NCBI GenBank assembly: GCA_910592005.1
Contig: CAJVPP010000320.1
Location: forward strand, 1 to 36,238
Origin: Funneliformis mosseae
Taxonomy: Eukaryota; Glomeromycota; Glomeromycetes; Glomerales; Glomeraceae
Direction of reading: 5' to 3'
DNA length: 36,238 nucleotides
The position numbers were made by a program, and so were the translations under genes. Position 1 is the first letter of the stretch; every line of letters starts with the position of its first letter. Positions 11,182 through 23,600 of the stretch are shown in pieces. Under the pieces are notes generated by a model. That model was not told where the DNA came from. It was given only the letters and a program-made list of their open reading frames with translations, and made no database searches.

Positions 11182-11766
11182 ATGAATCAAGGACAAGGAT
11201 ATCCCATTGAACGCCAGGATGCGTTCATATTTTATAACGAGGGAGCATTTATTAGATGGAGGAACCCAGGGTATGTAGCAAAATCCATTTTCATTTAAAG
11301 CTGCCATTGTAATGGAAAGTATTGTCGTGATGTCAAAGTGAGAAATCTCTTGCTTTGGTAAAAACATACGATGCAGAGAGTTTTTACTTAGATCGTTCCT
11401 GTTTTATGTTATCACGATAACCTTTTTACCCTTGCTAATGAGAGTACAAGATATATAAGTATTCAGATTTAACAAGTGGTTCAATTCATATCATGCTGCT
11501 CTTTCGTAGGGATAAGTTACCCGCTTTAGCGTAAATGTGTCTACCAAAAAAAAATTTTTTTTATTTAATTAAAAAGGCGACGACGGAGAAGGACGGAACA
11601 TTTTCGAATTAATCTAGCCGAATATCGGAGAAATTGGGTTCAAGAAAGAAGGAGGAAGTGGGATAGAATCTTTTGTAGGTTGATATTGGTGGGGATATTT
11701 GGTTTAATATTAACCATAATTGGGGAAATATACTTTCTATTCAAAACACGCTTTCAAACAATTTAA
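11182..11766 (+). CDS. Predicted small single-pass membrane protein (92 aa, two exons)
   Basis: Exon 1 (11182-11270) starts at the ATG below the TATA box and ends at a GTATGT donor after two bases of a Gly codon. Exon 2 (11577-11766) follows an AG after a T/A-rich tract and supplies the missing base, so the phase is continuous and 93 codons including the TAA result. The N-terminal 29 residues are polar (MNQGQGYPIERQ). The splice junction is followed by a cluster of arginines (GRRRRRTEHFR) and a basic, Trp-containing stretch. A hydrophobic segment (LILVGIFGLILTIIGEIYFL) then lies about 15 residues from the C-terminus. The basic flank suggests a tail-anchor-like or N-in single-pass protein. No family is recognised. 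The 306-nt intron is long compared with neighbours, so a skipped exon is possible. Codons in both exons are less AT-skewed than flanking DNA, supporting a real gene. Confidence 0.5.
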
Positions 11767-11813
11767 TAAAAGTTTGAATATCTAATGATGATGTCACTGT
11801 TGTTCAATAAAGA

Positions 11814-11978
11814 ATGTCGCAGATTGCATACGAGAACTCGTTAAGCTGGAAGGTTTCATTACAACAAGATTTGATCAATGTATCCGTAATGTATAATCCC
11901 AACATGATTATTAGACGTAATGGCATCGAACTTGGCGTCGATTGCAAAAAAATGGTAGCTGGATTTATTTGCCGTTGA
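11814..11978 (+). CDS. Short open frame or gene remnant, function unknown
   Basis: A 54-codon frame from ATG to TGA with mixed, gene-like codon use (MSQIAYENSLSWKVSLQQDL at the start). The frame two bases on stays open from about 11950 to the TAA near 12023 with a proline-rich sequence (DIPKPIKPRPNW), so this may be a frameshifted or intron-containing fragment of a longer gene. It lies 48 bp downstream of the small membrane-protein stop codon. No domain is recognised, and it could be noise. Confidence 0.25.
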   Translation: MSQIAYENSLSWKVSLQQDLINVSVMYNPNMIIRRNGIELGVDCKKMVAGFICR

Positions 11979-13012
11979 TATTCCTAAACCTATTAAACCG
12001 CGACCAAATTGGCCATATTCTTAAACTAACTCCAAATTAGTCCATTTTGTATATATTTCGTGGAAGGAGTTAAGCGAATAGTAATAAAGATAAAAACTGT
12101 TATGATCATGTCGATTACTCTCTCTCTCCCATTTCCAATGACCAGGAAATCAATAAGACTAAGGACAATTGGTTTGGTTGTTCCGATGACGAACTTTATT
12201 AATGATGATGTCACATGATACCGACGGCTAACATTTTTTTGCGATATTAATTGATTTATTGTTGCTTGGTACCTTTTATACTTTAAACATTATTGGAGAT
12301 TATTTCCAGCGTTTTCGATACATTATTCTTTAATGTAAATCTTTCAACAGCAATAATTTTAAATAAAATGATTATGATTTAATTCATAGGATTTGTCGAT
12401 TATAATTATAAAAGGAAATCCTATGCGGCGCAGTGAATTGGAGAGGATACAATAATATAATTTCAAACATTGTCCCCTAAAAGTGTTTAGAAAGGGTTTA
12501 ATTACTTTTTTTTTTTTTTTTTGAGTAGTAACAGACATTTTGGGAAAAGTTCAAATTAGCGAATTATGGTTCCTTCCACAAGAAATTTCTTCAAACAACG
12601 AATTTTTGGAGATAGATGTCAACGATTCGATTTACCTCAAAAGAATAAAAATCTTTGTGTAAAAACCCACCTAGTTTGTGATGTTGCATGCTTCTTGCAT
12701 CGCATGTATCGCACAAACAATTTGTTTACATTGGAAAAATTTTTTTTATCGATATTCATCGATACCAATTATGGTTAATGTGGCAAAATGAAACATTTGA
12801 AAAAAAAAAAAATTATTAAACATAAATATCTGAAAAAAAAAATCGGGTTTTCTTTTTTTTCTTTTTTACCTTTTAAAAAAAGGTTCATTGGACAAGGATA
12901 CTAACCTTTTATGTATTAATGACGAACTATCATCTTAATTAAAAAATAAACGACCTGCAAAAAGTTCATCCCTTAATCGCACACCCTCTTGTCGTTCAAC
13001 TAATTTTTGACC
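11979..13012. other. Intergenic region upstream of the F-box gene
   Basis: Contains poly-T and poly-A runs (12508-12523, 12800-12815, 12832-12880) and a CT-rich run at 12118-12132. A 70-codon ATG frame at 12566-12778 has no recognisable features and is not called. A 15-bp repeat, TAATGATGATGTCAC, occurs at 11783-11797 and 12200-12214. The final 60 bp before the F-box start (C-rich, ending in TTTTTGACC) probably hold its leader. Confidence 0.4.
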
Positions 13013-14872
13013 ATGGAAAATTCAAGTACGTCCATGGGAAAGAATGAAAATCAAAAGATTAAACCAAGGTTACCCAACGATTGTATAGCAGAAATATTAC
13101 CATATCTTAAGGATAACGTTCGAACGCTTTATTCATGCGCACGGGTCAGCAGATCATGGTGCCAATTAACCATACCGTTATTGTGGTCCAAACCCTTCGA
13201 CTCTAATACGATCACACCAAATACAAAAATAATATCACTCATTCGAACGCTCGGGTTTTGCCTTGATAATCCAACGAAAAAATTTCTAATACGACAACAT
13301 GGTTTTAATCCGGATGGATTTAAAATCACCAAACCATTTTTTGATTACCCATCATATATACGAGACTTTAATTATTCCATATTTTTAAGTTCGATTAGAA
13401 TTTGGTTGAGAAAAGTATTAAAAAGGAAACCAGAATTGGAATTAACAACCTTACTATTCAAATTGATTGGGAATTTGATATGTTCACGTACACGTGGATT
13501 TGAATCATTAAACGTCTCTTATAATGATAGGGAAGAGAATGAATATGAATTAGATGATGAAGATAGCGAAGAGGATGATGATACCAATGTTGTCCGATAC
13601 CTTTCCAACGATTACAATGATCTTTTAGAGAATAATAACCGAATGGAATTGTACGATATCACACTATTAGAGAATTTTAATTGTGCGATAAATAATATCG
13701 AAACGTTTACTTATTGTTACGTGGGCCTTTACATGGGAAGGAAGGAAAGGATCCTTTTTGAAGTGATGAAGAGAATTTTCGAAAAGTTGACCGAAAATTG
13801 TAAAAATATTAAAAGGTTAACGATATACGCGGTACCAGAAAATTTTATGGATGTGATATATTTACCGGTCGTATGTAAAGCAACGGCGAATTTGATCAAG
13901 GAACAAAAAAATATTTCATCAATCACATTTAATCAAGAGTGGGTGGACTCACCAAACAATCTATTTTATTCATCATTACTAAGCGAGAAGGTGATAACAT
14001 CATTGAGATCATTAAAATTATGTCACATAAGTGATTTTGATGGTTTATTAAAAGTACTCTGCGGTTGTAACAACCTGGAAACCCTGGAATTCACGGATAA
14101 GTTTTACGTTTCGGATGAAGATCATGCGATACAACGTATGATGGAATTCCCACCCATTCACATTAAACATTTACATTTTTATAGTTTTGAATATGATGAA
14201 TATGCTGGTATAGAAACCTTTATTTCATCGATTGAAGTATTATTTCGATTATCCAATAATAATTTACGATCATTAACAATCGGTGATGTGGATTCCAACA
14301 TTATTAAATTGATCGGTACTTATTGTACAAATTTAAATTATCTATCAATTGAACTATTACCTGAATTATTTCCCGCCTTGAATCAAATTTTACTCTCGTT
14401 AAATAACCTTGAACATTTAATATTGGTCGAAGGAAAATATAGTATTTACCCTAGAAATAATAATGGTAGAAGACTTTTTCCCGATTTGAATTTCAGGTAT
14501 CCCGTTAAAACCTTTGCAAAGTCATTACCCACCTCTTTAAAACATCTTGGTCTTGATATTAATATTAACAATGAGGTATTAGATCACTTTTTAAGTGCTT
14601 TAAAGTGTCCCCTTCACACTTTGGATATTTATGATGGCATGAAAGTTGAATATTTGGAAATTATCATCAAATATGTTGAAAATAATAATAGGAATTTAAA
14701 GCAAGTTGGGTTTCGTTCCGTTAATGTCTCTTTAGGTAATGAGGAGTCTTTTAATAAATTTGGCAGGGTTATGGCTAGAATTTTTGGTCTGATTCAAAAG
14801 GTTTACATGGTTAAGAAACATTTGCATGATGGTTTTAGTGATTTCGCACCTACCAATGTTTGGTTTTTTTAA
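13013..14872 (+). CDS. F-box protein with leucine-rich-repeat-like body
   Basis: A single-exon gene of 619 residues. The first in-frame ATG (context GACCATGG) is taken as start; the frame extends only two codons further upstream. Residues about 18-60 (PRLPNDCIAEILPYL, then SCARVSRSWCQLTIPLLW) match the F-box, which binds Skp1 in SCF ubiquitin ligases. An acidic tract (ELDDEDSEEDDD) lies near residue 180. The remainder has repeated Leu/Ile-rich segments such as NLETLEF, HIKHLHFYSF, NNLRSLTIGD, NLNYLSIELL, NNLEHLILVE and SLKHLGLDI at roughly LRR spacing, which would form the substrate-recruiting solenoid. F-box genes of this build are numerous in Rhizophagus. The substrate is unknown. The family call is strong; the LRR assignment is by eye. 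Confidence 0.88.
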   Translation: MENSSTSMGKNENQKIKPRLPNDCIAEILPYLKDNVRTLYSCARVSRSWCQLTIPLLWSKPFDSNTITPNTKIISLIRTLGFCLDNPTKKFLIRQHGFNPDGFKITKPFFDYPSYIRDFNYSIFLSSIRIWLRKVLKRKPELELTTLLFKLIGNLICSRTRGFESLNVSYNDREENEYELDDEDSEEDDDTNVVRYLSNDYNDLLENNNRMELYDITLLENFNCAINNIETFTYCYVGLYMGRKERILFEVMKRIFEKLTENCKNIKRLTIYAVPENFMDVIYLPVVCKATANLIKEQKNISSITFNQEWVDSPNNLFYSSLLSEKVITSLRSLKLCHISDFDGLLKVLCGCNNLETLEFTDKFYVSDEDHAIQRMMEFPPIHIKHLHFYSFEYDEYAGIETFISSIEVLFRLSNNNLRSLTIGDVDSNIIKLIGTYCTNLNYLSIELLPELFPALNQILLSLNNLEHLILVEGKYSIYPRNNNGRRLFPDLNFRYPVKTFAKSLPTSLKHLGLDININNEVLDHFLSALKCPLHTLDIYDGMKVEYLEIIIKYVENNNRNLKQVGFRSVNVSLGNEESFNKFGRVMARIFGLIQKVYMVKKHLHDGFSDFAPTNVWFF

Positions 14873-15428
14873 TTTTCAGAAGGGGGAAGAGGATGTATTT
14901 ATATCCACATGTATTAATATTTTATTAATGTGATTACATGTATTTTAACATATTTATTTATTTTATTTGTTATTTATTTCTTATTTATCTCTTAATAAAA
15001 AATTGATTAATCAAACTGGACACAAACTGCGCGCACGAGATAGAACGGATTAGGGTTCAATAAAAGGAATTCGAATGAAGACGTTTATGGTTTTTCATTC
15101 TAAAAAGTAATTTTGATTGGCCAATCTACATGATTGTTTAGCCTATATTAAGAAATATCGAAATGTCACTTACCGAATTATTTTATGATAGATAAAAGAA
15201 CCCGAGATAATACCAATTTTTATTGATAAACTGCTTATCTTTGTGTCACAATCACCTGACGAACAAAGCGTCAATCAACTACTATTTCGTAAAAAAAAAA
15301 AAAATAAGAAATTGATAATTCCAAACCCTTGCTGATAAATATATTTTTTTCTTTAAAAAATTTCACTTTTTTTTATTTATTTATTTTTGTTTTTTGTTTT
15401 TGTTTTTAAAAAAAATTAAGAAAATAAT
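14873..15428. other. Intergenic region between F-box and BTB genes
   Basis: Should contain the 3' end of the F-box transcript (AATAAA-like TTAATAAAAAAT near 14992) and the promoter of the BTB gene. A GC-containing patch at 15020-15060 and long A/T runs (15290-15420) precede the start codon. No ORF was found. Confidence 0.4.
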
Positions 15429-16963
15429 ATGCCAGAGTTATATTCAAGATTAGCAAATGACTTTGGAAAATTATTGGAAAATTCAGAAAATTACGACGTT
15501 ATTATTGAAATAGGTGAAAATGATCAGATAAAAAGTTTTAAAGCCCATTCGCTGATACTTGGGGCAAGATCATCATATTTTCATTCGGCTTTGTTAAATA
15601 ATTGGGCTCAAAGGCTTGAGAATGGATTGATCATTTTTAAAAAACCGAATATTACACCAGATGTATTTCAATATATCCTAAAGTAAATATCTTTTTTTTT
15701 TATATATATATACATTGGATATTTTAATCAATTCAATCTATCCTAACTCTATATATATCGACGATTTTCGCCACCCGTTTCACCTTGTAAAAAAATAATC
15801 TTAGGTATATTTATACAGGACAAATCGTTTATAATGAACAAAAAGCAAGCGAGATATTAGATTTGTTAGTGGCATCAGATGAATTATTACTGGATGAATT
15901 AATTGAGTATTTTCAAGAATATCTTATAGAAAAACATGATAATTGGTTAAAAAATAATGCGACTAAAGTTCTTCATACATGTTATCATCATGAATCATGT
16001 GAAAAATTATACAAGACATGTATGAATATGGTTTGTCTCAATCCACAAAGAATATTTGAATCAGAAAATTTCCATTTAATTGAACAACATGTTTTATCCT
16101 CAATCCTTAAAAGAGATGACTTATCCTTAAATGAATTTGAGATCTGGAATCATATCATAAATTGGGGAATTTACAATAATGATGACTTTGGAGAAAGTGA
16201 GAATGTTCATGAATGGTCAGATAAAGAGTTTAAATTATTAGGAGAAACTTTAAAAGAATTGATCCCCTTGATTAGATTCTCTAATATGAAATATAAAGAG
16301 TTTCATGATTATGTCATACCATATAAAAAGATCCTATCAAGTTCCTTTTTAATAGATTTGGAAAAAAAGTTTGATTCTTTGATAACAAATCAGACTTTAA
16401 ATGGACCAACTAGAATTGTGCTATCAAGAAAGATAGATTCAAGAATAATTAGATATGATAATGCGTTAAAAGTTGAAACTTGGATCAGTAGATCAGATGG
16501 TACAATATCTGAAACCACCATACTTAAATATCAATGGAAACTATTATTTAGAGCAAGCCTTAATGGTTACACCGCAAAAGCTTTTCATGATAAATGTGAC
16601 GATAAAGGTAGCTGTGTTGTTGTTGTTAAGATTAAAGATCAAGAACTTGTGATTGGTGGTTATAATCCTTTAGGTTGGTTAGAAAAAGAAGATTATTGCG
16701 TTGATGCTAAAGGAAGTTTTATCTATTACTTTGAAAGTTTATCTAATGCTAAAATTAGTAGGGTTAAAACTGACATGTTTTATGCTATACCTCAACATAA
16801 ATTTTGTGGTCCGGAATTCGGTATGATTGATTTTTCTATTGTGAATTGTTGTAATGAATATAAAAATAATTCTTGTAATCCTAGTAGTAAATATGAGAAT
16901 ACTTTTACTATTGGTGATTTTTGTGTAGAGGATTATGAAGTTTTTCAAATTTTAAACAAATGA
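15429..16963 (+). CDS. BTB-BACK-TLDc domain protein
   Basis: Two exons: 15429-15682 and 15805-16963, joined across a 122-nt GT-AG intron so that the split Lys codon reads ILK-YIYTGQI, the usual BTB core. The product is 470 residues. The BTB/POZ fold covers about residues 10-105 (NYDVIIEIG, FKAHSLILGARSSYFHSALL, NITPDVFQYILKYIYTG). A BACK-like helical region follows at about 125-230 (ALRD-type text replaced here by LIEQHVLSSILKRDDLSLNE and IWNHIINWG). A TLDc-type domain fills about residues 285-470 (KYQWKLLFRASLNGYTAKAF, VVVKIKDQELVIGGYNPLGW, FTIGDFCVEDYEVFQI). BTB proteins of this class are usually Cullin-3 adaptors, and TLDc domains are linked to V-ATPase regulation and oxidative-stress resistance in other eukaryotes. 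The specific role here is unknown. The architecture is common in Rhizophagus. Confidence 0.9.
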
Positions 16964-17207
16964 TAACCTTTTGTTTAATTATTATTTTGAATTGTTTTTC
17001 GCCGGTTGCTATTTTATTATTTCGCTGATTAATACTTCTTTAAACTTGGACAAGGACAGTATCACCATGTATTTCATACGCGCACGTAAACATATATAAT
17101 ATCAACAGTCAGGTTTTTCTTGCATATTTATTAATAAAATGTCGTTTTTTTAAAAATAAAATTCATATATAATATAAAAAGTAAAATAGTTCCTGAAATC
17201 ATCATAT

Positions 17208-20084
17208 CTAATCTGAAAAACTGACAAGTAAATAAACATTTAAATACATTCCCTTCGCAAATATTCTATCAAGATGATCAAAATTAACATGAGGCCAATG
17301 CTGTTCAATTAATTTTAATTTCATTCTTTTTTTGCCATTATTATCGTCATATCCGATTGATGTTAATTCATTATAAGTTCCGATAAAGAATGGTGAAAAG
17401 TCTGTCGTGGATGGCGTTACTAATAATGTCCTATGAATAACATTTACATTCAGTTAAGAAAAAAAAAAATCTTTTTTTTTTTTTTTAAAAAAAGAAAGAT
17501 GAGATTTAAATGAGATACCTTTCAAATATTCTCGAGTTGTTGGAATTTTTGTTCTGTTGAAAAATGATTTGTTCTCTCCATAAATTTTCAGTCAAGGAAC
17601 TTTTAGATGGTACTTGTTTTGTTATTAGATTTTCAAGGTCACTCAATGGAGAACCGGCCAGATCATAAACGTTAACTTGAACATTTGTTCCTAACATGAA
17701 TGAGAATATATATTAATTTAAAATCTTAATAAAATACAAAATCAAATGTTCAAATAATTACCTCTCCATGCTTTGGGATAACCAAGTAAATGACGTGGTG
17801 GCATGTATGTCTTGTAAAATATTATATTGGTAGTAAGAGTTTCAGTTGGATCGCTTACTGTAAAAGATGTAAATAAAGAATAAGTTTGGGAAAAAAATTA
17901 TCATCAATCATCTGATAGTCAATAGTCGTGTGATACCTGGTATAAAGAATTTCTTTCCTAATTCACATTGAAAATATCCAGAAAGTTCTTCACATTTTTT
18001 AAATCTTAATGCTTGATTTTGTAATTTTTGCATTATGGGAACGATTCCCGCTTGGTGCAATCCTCCAAATATTGCAACAAATACCAGATTAAATACGGCC
18101 CAAATAGTCTATAGGAAAAAAAAAGTGTTAATCGTTATTTATTACAAGCAATAACAACTTTTTATAAGACAATCTACCCAAAATGACATATTAAGCTTAT
18201 GAATCCTATCTGATGGTACAATTATAACGGGAAGTAAAAGTGGTAATAAGAATCTTGCTTCTTGATGTGGGATTAATGATAAAAACATAAATCCACACAA
18301 TCCACTATAGACGATCACTAAAATAAAAAAATAAAAATTCGAGCGAGTTAAGAATTATTCTAGTGGAACTGGATTTTTATTTAGGTTCAAAACGATATTT
18401 AATTGTCAAAGATAAGACATTAATACTTACCAGTTTTATATGTTCTTTTAGATAACAATCTCATAAAATTTACACTGAACTGAAGATCCTTCATGGTTAA
18501 TAATGTAAGTGGTCCAAATAATAATACAAAATTATAAATATGTAAATATCTAGGATGAAGTCCATGTTGAGATAAATTATTTGAATCCAAGTTATATGCA
18601 AAATTATTCAATGGAGTGATGATCAAATTACCCTATATAAGAAAGAAATTTGGTTTAAAACAAAGTTTTTTTTTTTCAAATTTTTTTTTTTTTTTTTTGA
18701 AATGAATTAAATTATACATACATGCCATCCAATCTCTACGAACTTCATTGGATTACGCAATAATTCAAATATATGATCTTTATCAAGAAGCGTCCCACTA
18801 AATGTAATATTTAATGCGCCAAAGTACAAAGAATCGGCTAATACACATATTACCGTTGTCATAATTAACCCTAGACATGCTGGTAAGAGCTCAGAGAATT
18901 TACTGTACCTAGTAATGTTGAAAAATATTTATATATATATATTATTGTTAATAATAAATAATTACATAATACACTACACACACCAAGATTTTCCTTGGGC
19001 TCTTGCAGATAAAAAGATATGATGGAGGAATGCCAATCCGATAGGAAATGCATATAAAATGAATGTGATCCTAGTAAATGAACCCAAAGCTACAATGCAA
19101 CCAAATAGGAACGCAAGATTTACAGGAAATTCATCCTACATGATAAAATCATGAGTTGAATTTTTTTAGTACACAAGATATAAGAATCACGGCTCTTTTA
19201 ATCGATATTTTCGTACTTTGTCAGTGGAAGAATCTCCATGCTGTTGTCGTAAAGGAAATTTTGGAGTTGATCCTTTCACATAAACGCAAAATGCAAGTGC
19301 TAATAAAATGGATTCAACAGAATTTGAAAATGGCCGAGTATTAAAGATAAGAACAACATAGGAAGACGCAAATACTAATAATGACCGTAAAGCATTATTA
19401 GGATAAAATAACTGAGCTATCGTATATGCGGTGTAATCTAATAATATTTGTGAATGATTTTTAACAACAATCCATACAACCCAATTGAACAATTTTTTTG
19501 TAAAGTTTAAATCATACCTATTCCAAAGGACAAGATAAAAATTGAAATCCTCTCAGTTATAAATATGGAATGTGAATTTAATATATCTAACCAAATATAA
19601 TGTTATTTAAATATGATGTGATGTACCAAACACAAGTTTAAACGGAATGACTTAAATTACCATTAAATCCAAATTTAGTTGCCCACGTGTTTAAAATCTT
19701 TAAAACTTGAAATGGTATTCCTATAGTCATAGCTCTAAAAAAAAAAAAAAAAAAATATTCCATCATTATTATATGGAACAAGCCTAAAATATTAACATAA
19801 ATTCTAGATGCTCACGGTATAACTATCGATCTACATTGGGGACTTTGAACGAATTCCCAAGGTCTGAAAACTTCATATCCAAGAACATCTCCTATAAAAT
19901 AAATATGTGTCATGTAATTCCCAGAAATAATACTTCCAAATTAATGATGAATATAATACCAACCACCCATAATTTCGGGGGACTGAAAAAATTCATCGGG
20001 ATGAACATATCCAGGCAAAGAAGCACACCAAAATCTTAGTATACATAATGATATGTATGCTATATTATTAAAACCACGTGCCAT
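17208..20084 (-). CDS. SMP3: GPI mannosyltransferase 4 (SMP3/PIG-Z family, GT22)
   Basis: Adds the fourth, side-branch mannose to GPI-anchor precursors from dolichol-phosphate-mannose in the ER membrane. Twelve exons on the minus strand: 20084-19964, 19891-19816, 19734-19661, 19551-19217, 19135-18984, 18908-18722, 18632-18431, 18317-18178, 18108-17937, 17857-17762, 17690-17519, 17430-17208. All phases agree and the sum is 650 codons. Family marks are GYVHPDEFFQSPE (residues 25-37, the luminal catalytic HPDE-type motif), NTRPFSNSVES near 162, NLSQHGLHPR (334-343), HQEARFLLPLLLP near 400, FGGLHQAGIVP, and FYKTYMPPRHLLG close to the C-terminus. Several hydrophobic segments fit a multi-pass protein. 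Weak points: the first donor is GTTGGT, and the start of exon 4 (DFNFYLVLWNR) is longer than I expect and could hide another small intron. It is convergent with the BTB gene and divergent from DUS3. Confidence 0.88.
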
Positions 20085-20244
20085 GGGTTCTATTGTAAAT
20101 GCATACTTTTTAATGATTTCCGAGTAAAATCTGGAAAAACAAGAAACACTTTAACCCACCCTTTTGATCCAAATTTCGATCATTTGTCACAGGATCATAA
20201 TTTTAAGATTAAAATATACTATGATAGATTTTGAACCAGTTTAC

Positions 20245-20276
<32 letters not shown>

Positions 20277-20649
20277 AAAAAAAATTTTTTTCAAAGATTT
20301 TTTATTATACCTTCAAATTAAATATTATTCTTGTTCCAAAATTTCGAGTATAAGAATTTAAATTGCGAGGATCTACATCAATTCGGCGTAGTTATACCTG
20401 CCATACCTACCAGCTGATCTTACTTACATTGGTGAATCCTAATATAGATTAAGTCAAAACTTTTGGGAATATAGATTAAATCTACATCTGAAATTATTTT
20501 TTTTTTCGGATTTCTTTCTCAATTTTATTTAATTTATTTTTATTTATTTCGATTAAATACAAATCGTATACTCCTGAACAAAAATAATCGCTAATTTTTA
20601 ATTTGTCAAATTAATAAATAAGGTTACTAAAAACAATAAAAAAAAAAAA
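20085..20649. promoter_or_regulatory. Shared divergent promoter region of SMP3 and DUS3
   Basis: These 565 bp separate two divergently transcribed housekeeping genes, so both promoters should lie here. It contains a 25-bp A run near 20245, poly-T at 20285 and 20498, and poly-A immediately before the DUS3 ATG. Poly(dA:dT) of this kind commonly keeps promoters nucleosome-poor in fungi. No TATA box or specific operator stands out. Confidence 0.45.
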
Positions 20650-23600
20650 ATGAATGTAGATAATCCTTCGAAAAGACGTGGCATAGCTCCCGTCAAAGCA
20701 GAGTAATTTTCTTCAGTAATGTTCATGCGATTCTTCATAATATGAAACTTCATAAATATATATCTTAATAAACCGAAATTTAAATCAATAGATTTATTAT
20801 TCGTAAACAAGAGGTACAAGATAAAGAAGAGAGTGTTTCACAGCCCGTTTTTGGTGATGAAGAAGAGAATTCTAAAAATGAGGTAAGGAAACCATAAATT
20901 TCAAATTTTTATTTCCATGTACTATGATTAAATTTTTAGTTTTTTATTTATAGGATCCAGTAAAAAAGAAACCTCGCGTAACAAGAAAACGAGGACAAAA
21001 TAAGGAACGAGCAAATAAAACATTTGCCGAGCAAATTCGCGTTAGTACTTACTTTCATATTTAATGTTTATTATATGATTTGATCCGTTAATAATCCCAT
21101 TTCATGTTAATAGTTGTGTCATAAAACCTCCTTGGGTGAGAAATGTGTCAATGAACTGTAAGTCCTGGTAATTACGATGTTCCAATATTTTATCATCTGA
21201 ACGTTTTAAAAATACATAATTAATTATTTTTTAGCTGCAAGTTCAGCCATGATCTAGAAGAATTTTTAAAAATTAAAGGAGAGGATCTAGGCGATAGATG
21301 TGTAAACTTTGAGAGATTTGGAAAGTATGTATCTACAATTAAATTATTTTATTCTTTAGTGATATTATTTACAATTGTATAATTTCTTATGAATTTAAAG
21401 ATGTCGGTTTGGATACAAATGTCGTTATTTAAAGGCTCATTTGTCACCTGATGGAAAGTTGATTGTGAGTGAGGAAGCATCTTCTAGAACACTTGTCGAA
21501 GAAAAAAATAATCAATCTGTTAATATTCAAAAACAACTCAGGACACACTCGGTATTGTAATATTATATGATTTTATGTACATATTTCATTCTAATAATTG
21601 TTTTTATTATTATAGTATAAATTTCCTAGAGCCGATGTATATCTTGCAGAAATGAGACAGGAAATTGAAAAACAGAAAGATTTAGAAAAAGCAAACAGGC
21701 AGGCAAGGTTAAATCTTGATGGTAAACTTAATCAGCCCGAAGAGATTTCGGATAAAGTCCAGGATAAAGTTGAGGATACGAACGAAAGTAATATTTTGAA
21801 AGATGAAAGGTCTGATGAAATTATAGATTCAAAAGAAGAAATTACAAATGCGAGAAAAAAGATAAAAATTGAACATAATGATTCTAATAGTGAAGAAAAG
21901 GGAAATATTGGAGAAAGTATTGATACAAAACCTAAAGAGGATGTTAATGTAGAAGAATTTATAGAATCTCCAGATGTGCCATTACGTATTTGTGAAAAGA
22001 AAAAGGTAGTATGTAATTTCCAGATTTTTTTTTTTAAAAAAAAAAAAATTTAAATTAACAGTCAATTAATTTTTCCTTTAAAATATAATTTTCAAGATAA
22101 CATTTAAAAACAAGCTATATTTAGCACCGCTTACAACGGTTGGAAATTTACCTTTCCGACGTATTTGTAAAGAATTTGGAGCTGATATAACGTGTGGTGA
22201 AATGGCAATGGCAATAAACTTATTACAAGGACAGCAAAGTGAATGGGCCTTATTGAAAAGGCATATTAGTGAAGATTGTTTTGGGGTTCAAATTTGTGGG
22301 GCAAAAGCTGATCATCTTGTAAAGTGTGCCGAGTTGATAAATAATGAGATTGAAGCTGAATTTGTTGATGTAAATCTGGGCTGTCCTATCGATCTGATTT
22401 TTAATAAGGTTAAATGTTTACAAGTTCATTAACTAATGGAATTGAAGGTTTAATTGGTGAGAGAATCTCTCACACACAAAAATATGTATTTTTTAAAGGG
22501 GTGTGGAAGTAAACTATTGATGCACGATGGAAGATTAGGAAAAATTCTTAAGGGGATGAATAAGGTAAATCAATGTTACTACTCGTTTATTTTTATTTTA
22601 TGACATTAATTATATTATCAGTTATGAATGATTAGGTTATGGACATTCCTGTAACAGTGAAATTGCGTACCGGAATATTGGATAATTCGCCACTTGCGCA
22701 TAAATTGGTTCCTAAATTTCAGAATTGGGTAAATACATTATTGCTTCTCTTAACCTATTATGATTATTAGATATTAATTCTTCGTTTTACCTTTACCTTT
22801 AAAATAAATATTAGGGTGTTGCAATGGCTACGGTTTGTTCTAATTTTGTATTATAATTTGATAAATATATACTTGAATTTATAGAACCTTTTGAATTTAT
22901 TTATAGTTACACGGTCGTTCACGTCAGCAAAGATACACAAAATTTGCCGACTGGAATTATATTTCTGAAGTCGCTCTCAAAGCAAATGAAATGGCTTTCT
23001 TTGGTAATCTTGTTAATCTTTTCATATAAAAAAGATATAATTAATTTTACTGACAACCGTAATATTATTATGTTAGGCAATGGAGATGTATTGGGATACG
23101 AAGATTATTACCAACACGTCGAAAATGATCACATTGATGGAATCATGATTGGACGTGGAGCTTTGGTATATTTTGCTAAAGCGTTGTCATTGTTTTTCTG
23201 TTAAATTTTTTAATTATTGATTAATTTCTTCAGATTAAACCCTGGATTTTTGATGAGATCAAATCTAAACGACATTATGACATTTCATCCAAGGAAAGAT
23301 TTGATATATTGAAAAGATTTTGTGATTACGGAATGGAACATTGGGGCTCTGATACAATTGTTAGTTGAAAGTTCCTCATACATGTTTTTGTAAAGTTGGT
23401 TGAGTTCAAATTCTTATATCATTTTCCTAAACTTTAGGGAATTAATCAAACTCGACGATTTTTATGTGAATGGATGAGCTTCTTATATAGGTATTTAATT
23501 CATTCTGAATTTACAAAGGCTGGATTGATTTATTCACGTCTTTTTTTTTTGATTTATAGATATATCCCTGTTGGATTACTTGAAGTATTACCACAACGTA

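Noticed and set aside
12026..12214. 62-codon hydrophobic minus-strand frame
   Set aside because: No splice partners, promoter or recognisable motif; it is the kind of frame expected by chance.
12566..12778. 70-codon plus-strand ATG frame
   Set aside because: Flanked by homopolymers, unremarkable composition, no domain. It could be real, but there is no positive evidence.
20598..20819. 73-codon minus-strand frame over the DUS3 start
   Set aside because: Overlaps exons 1 and 2 of DUS3, which are supported by family motifs and phase.
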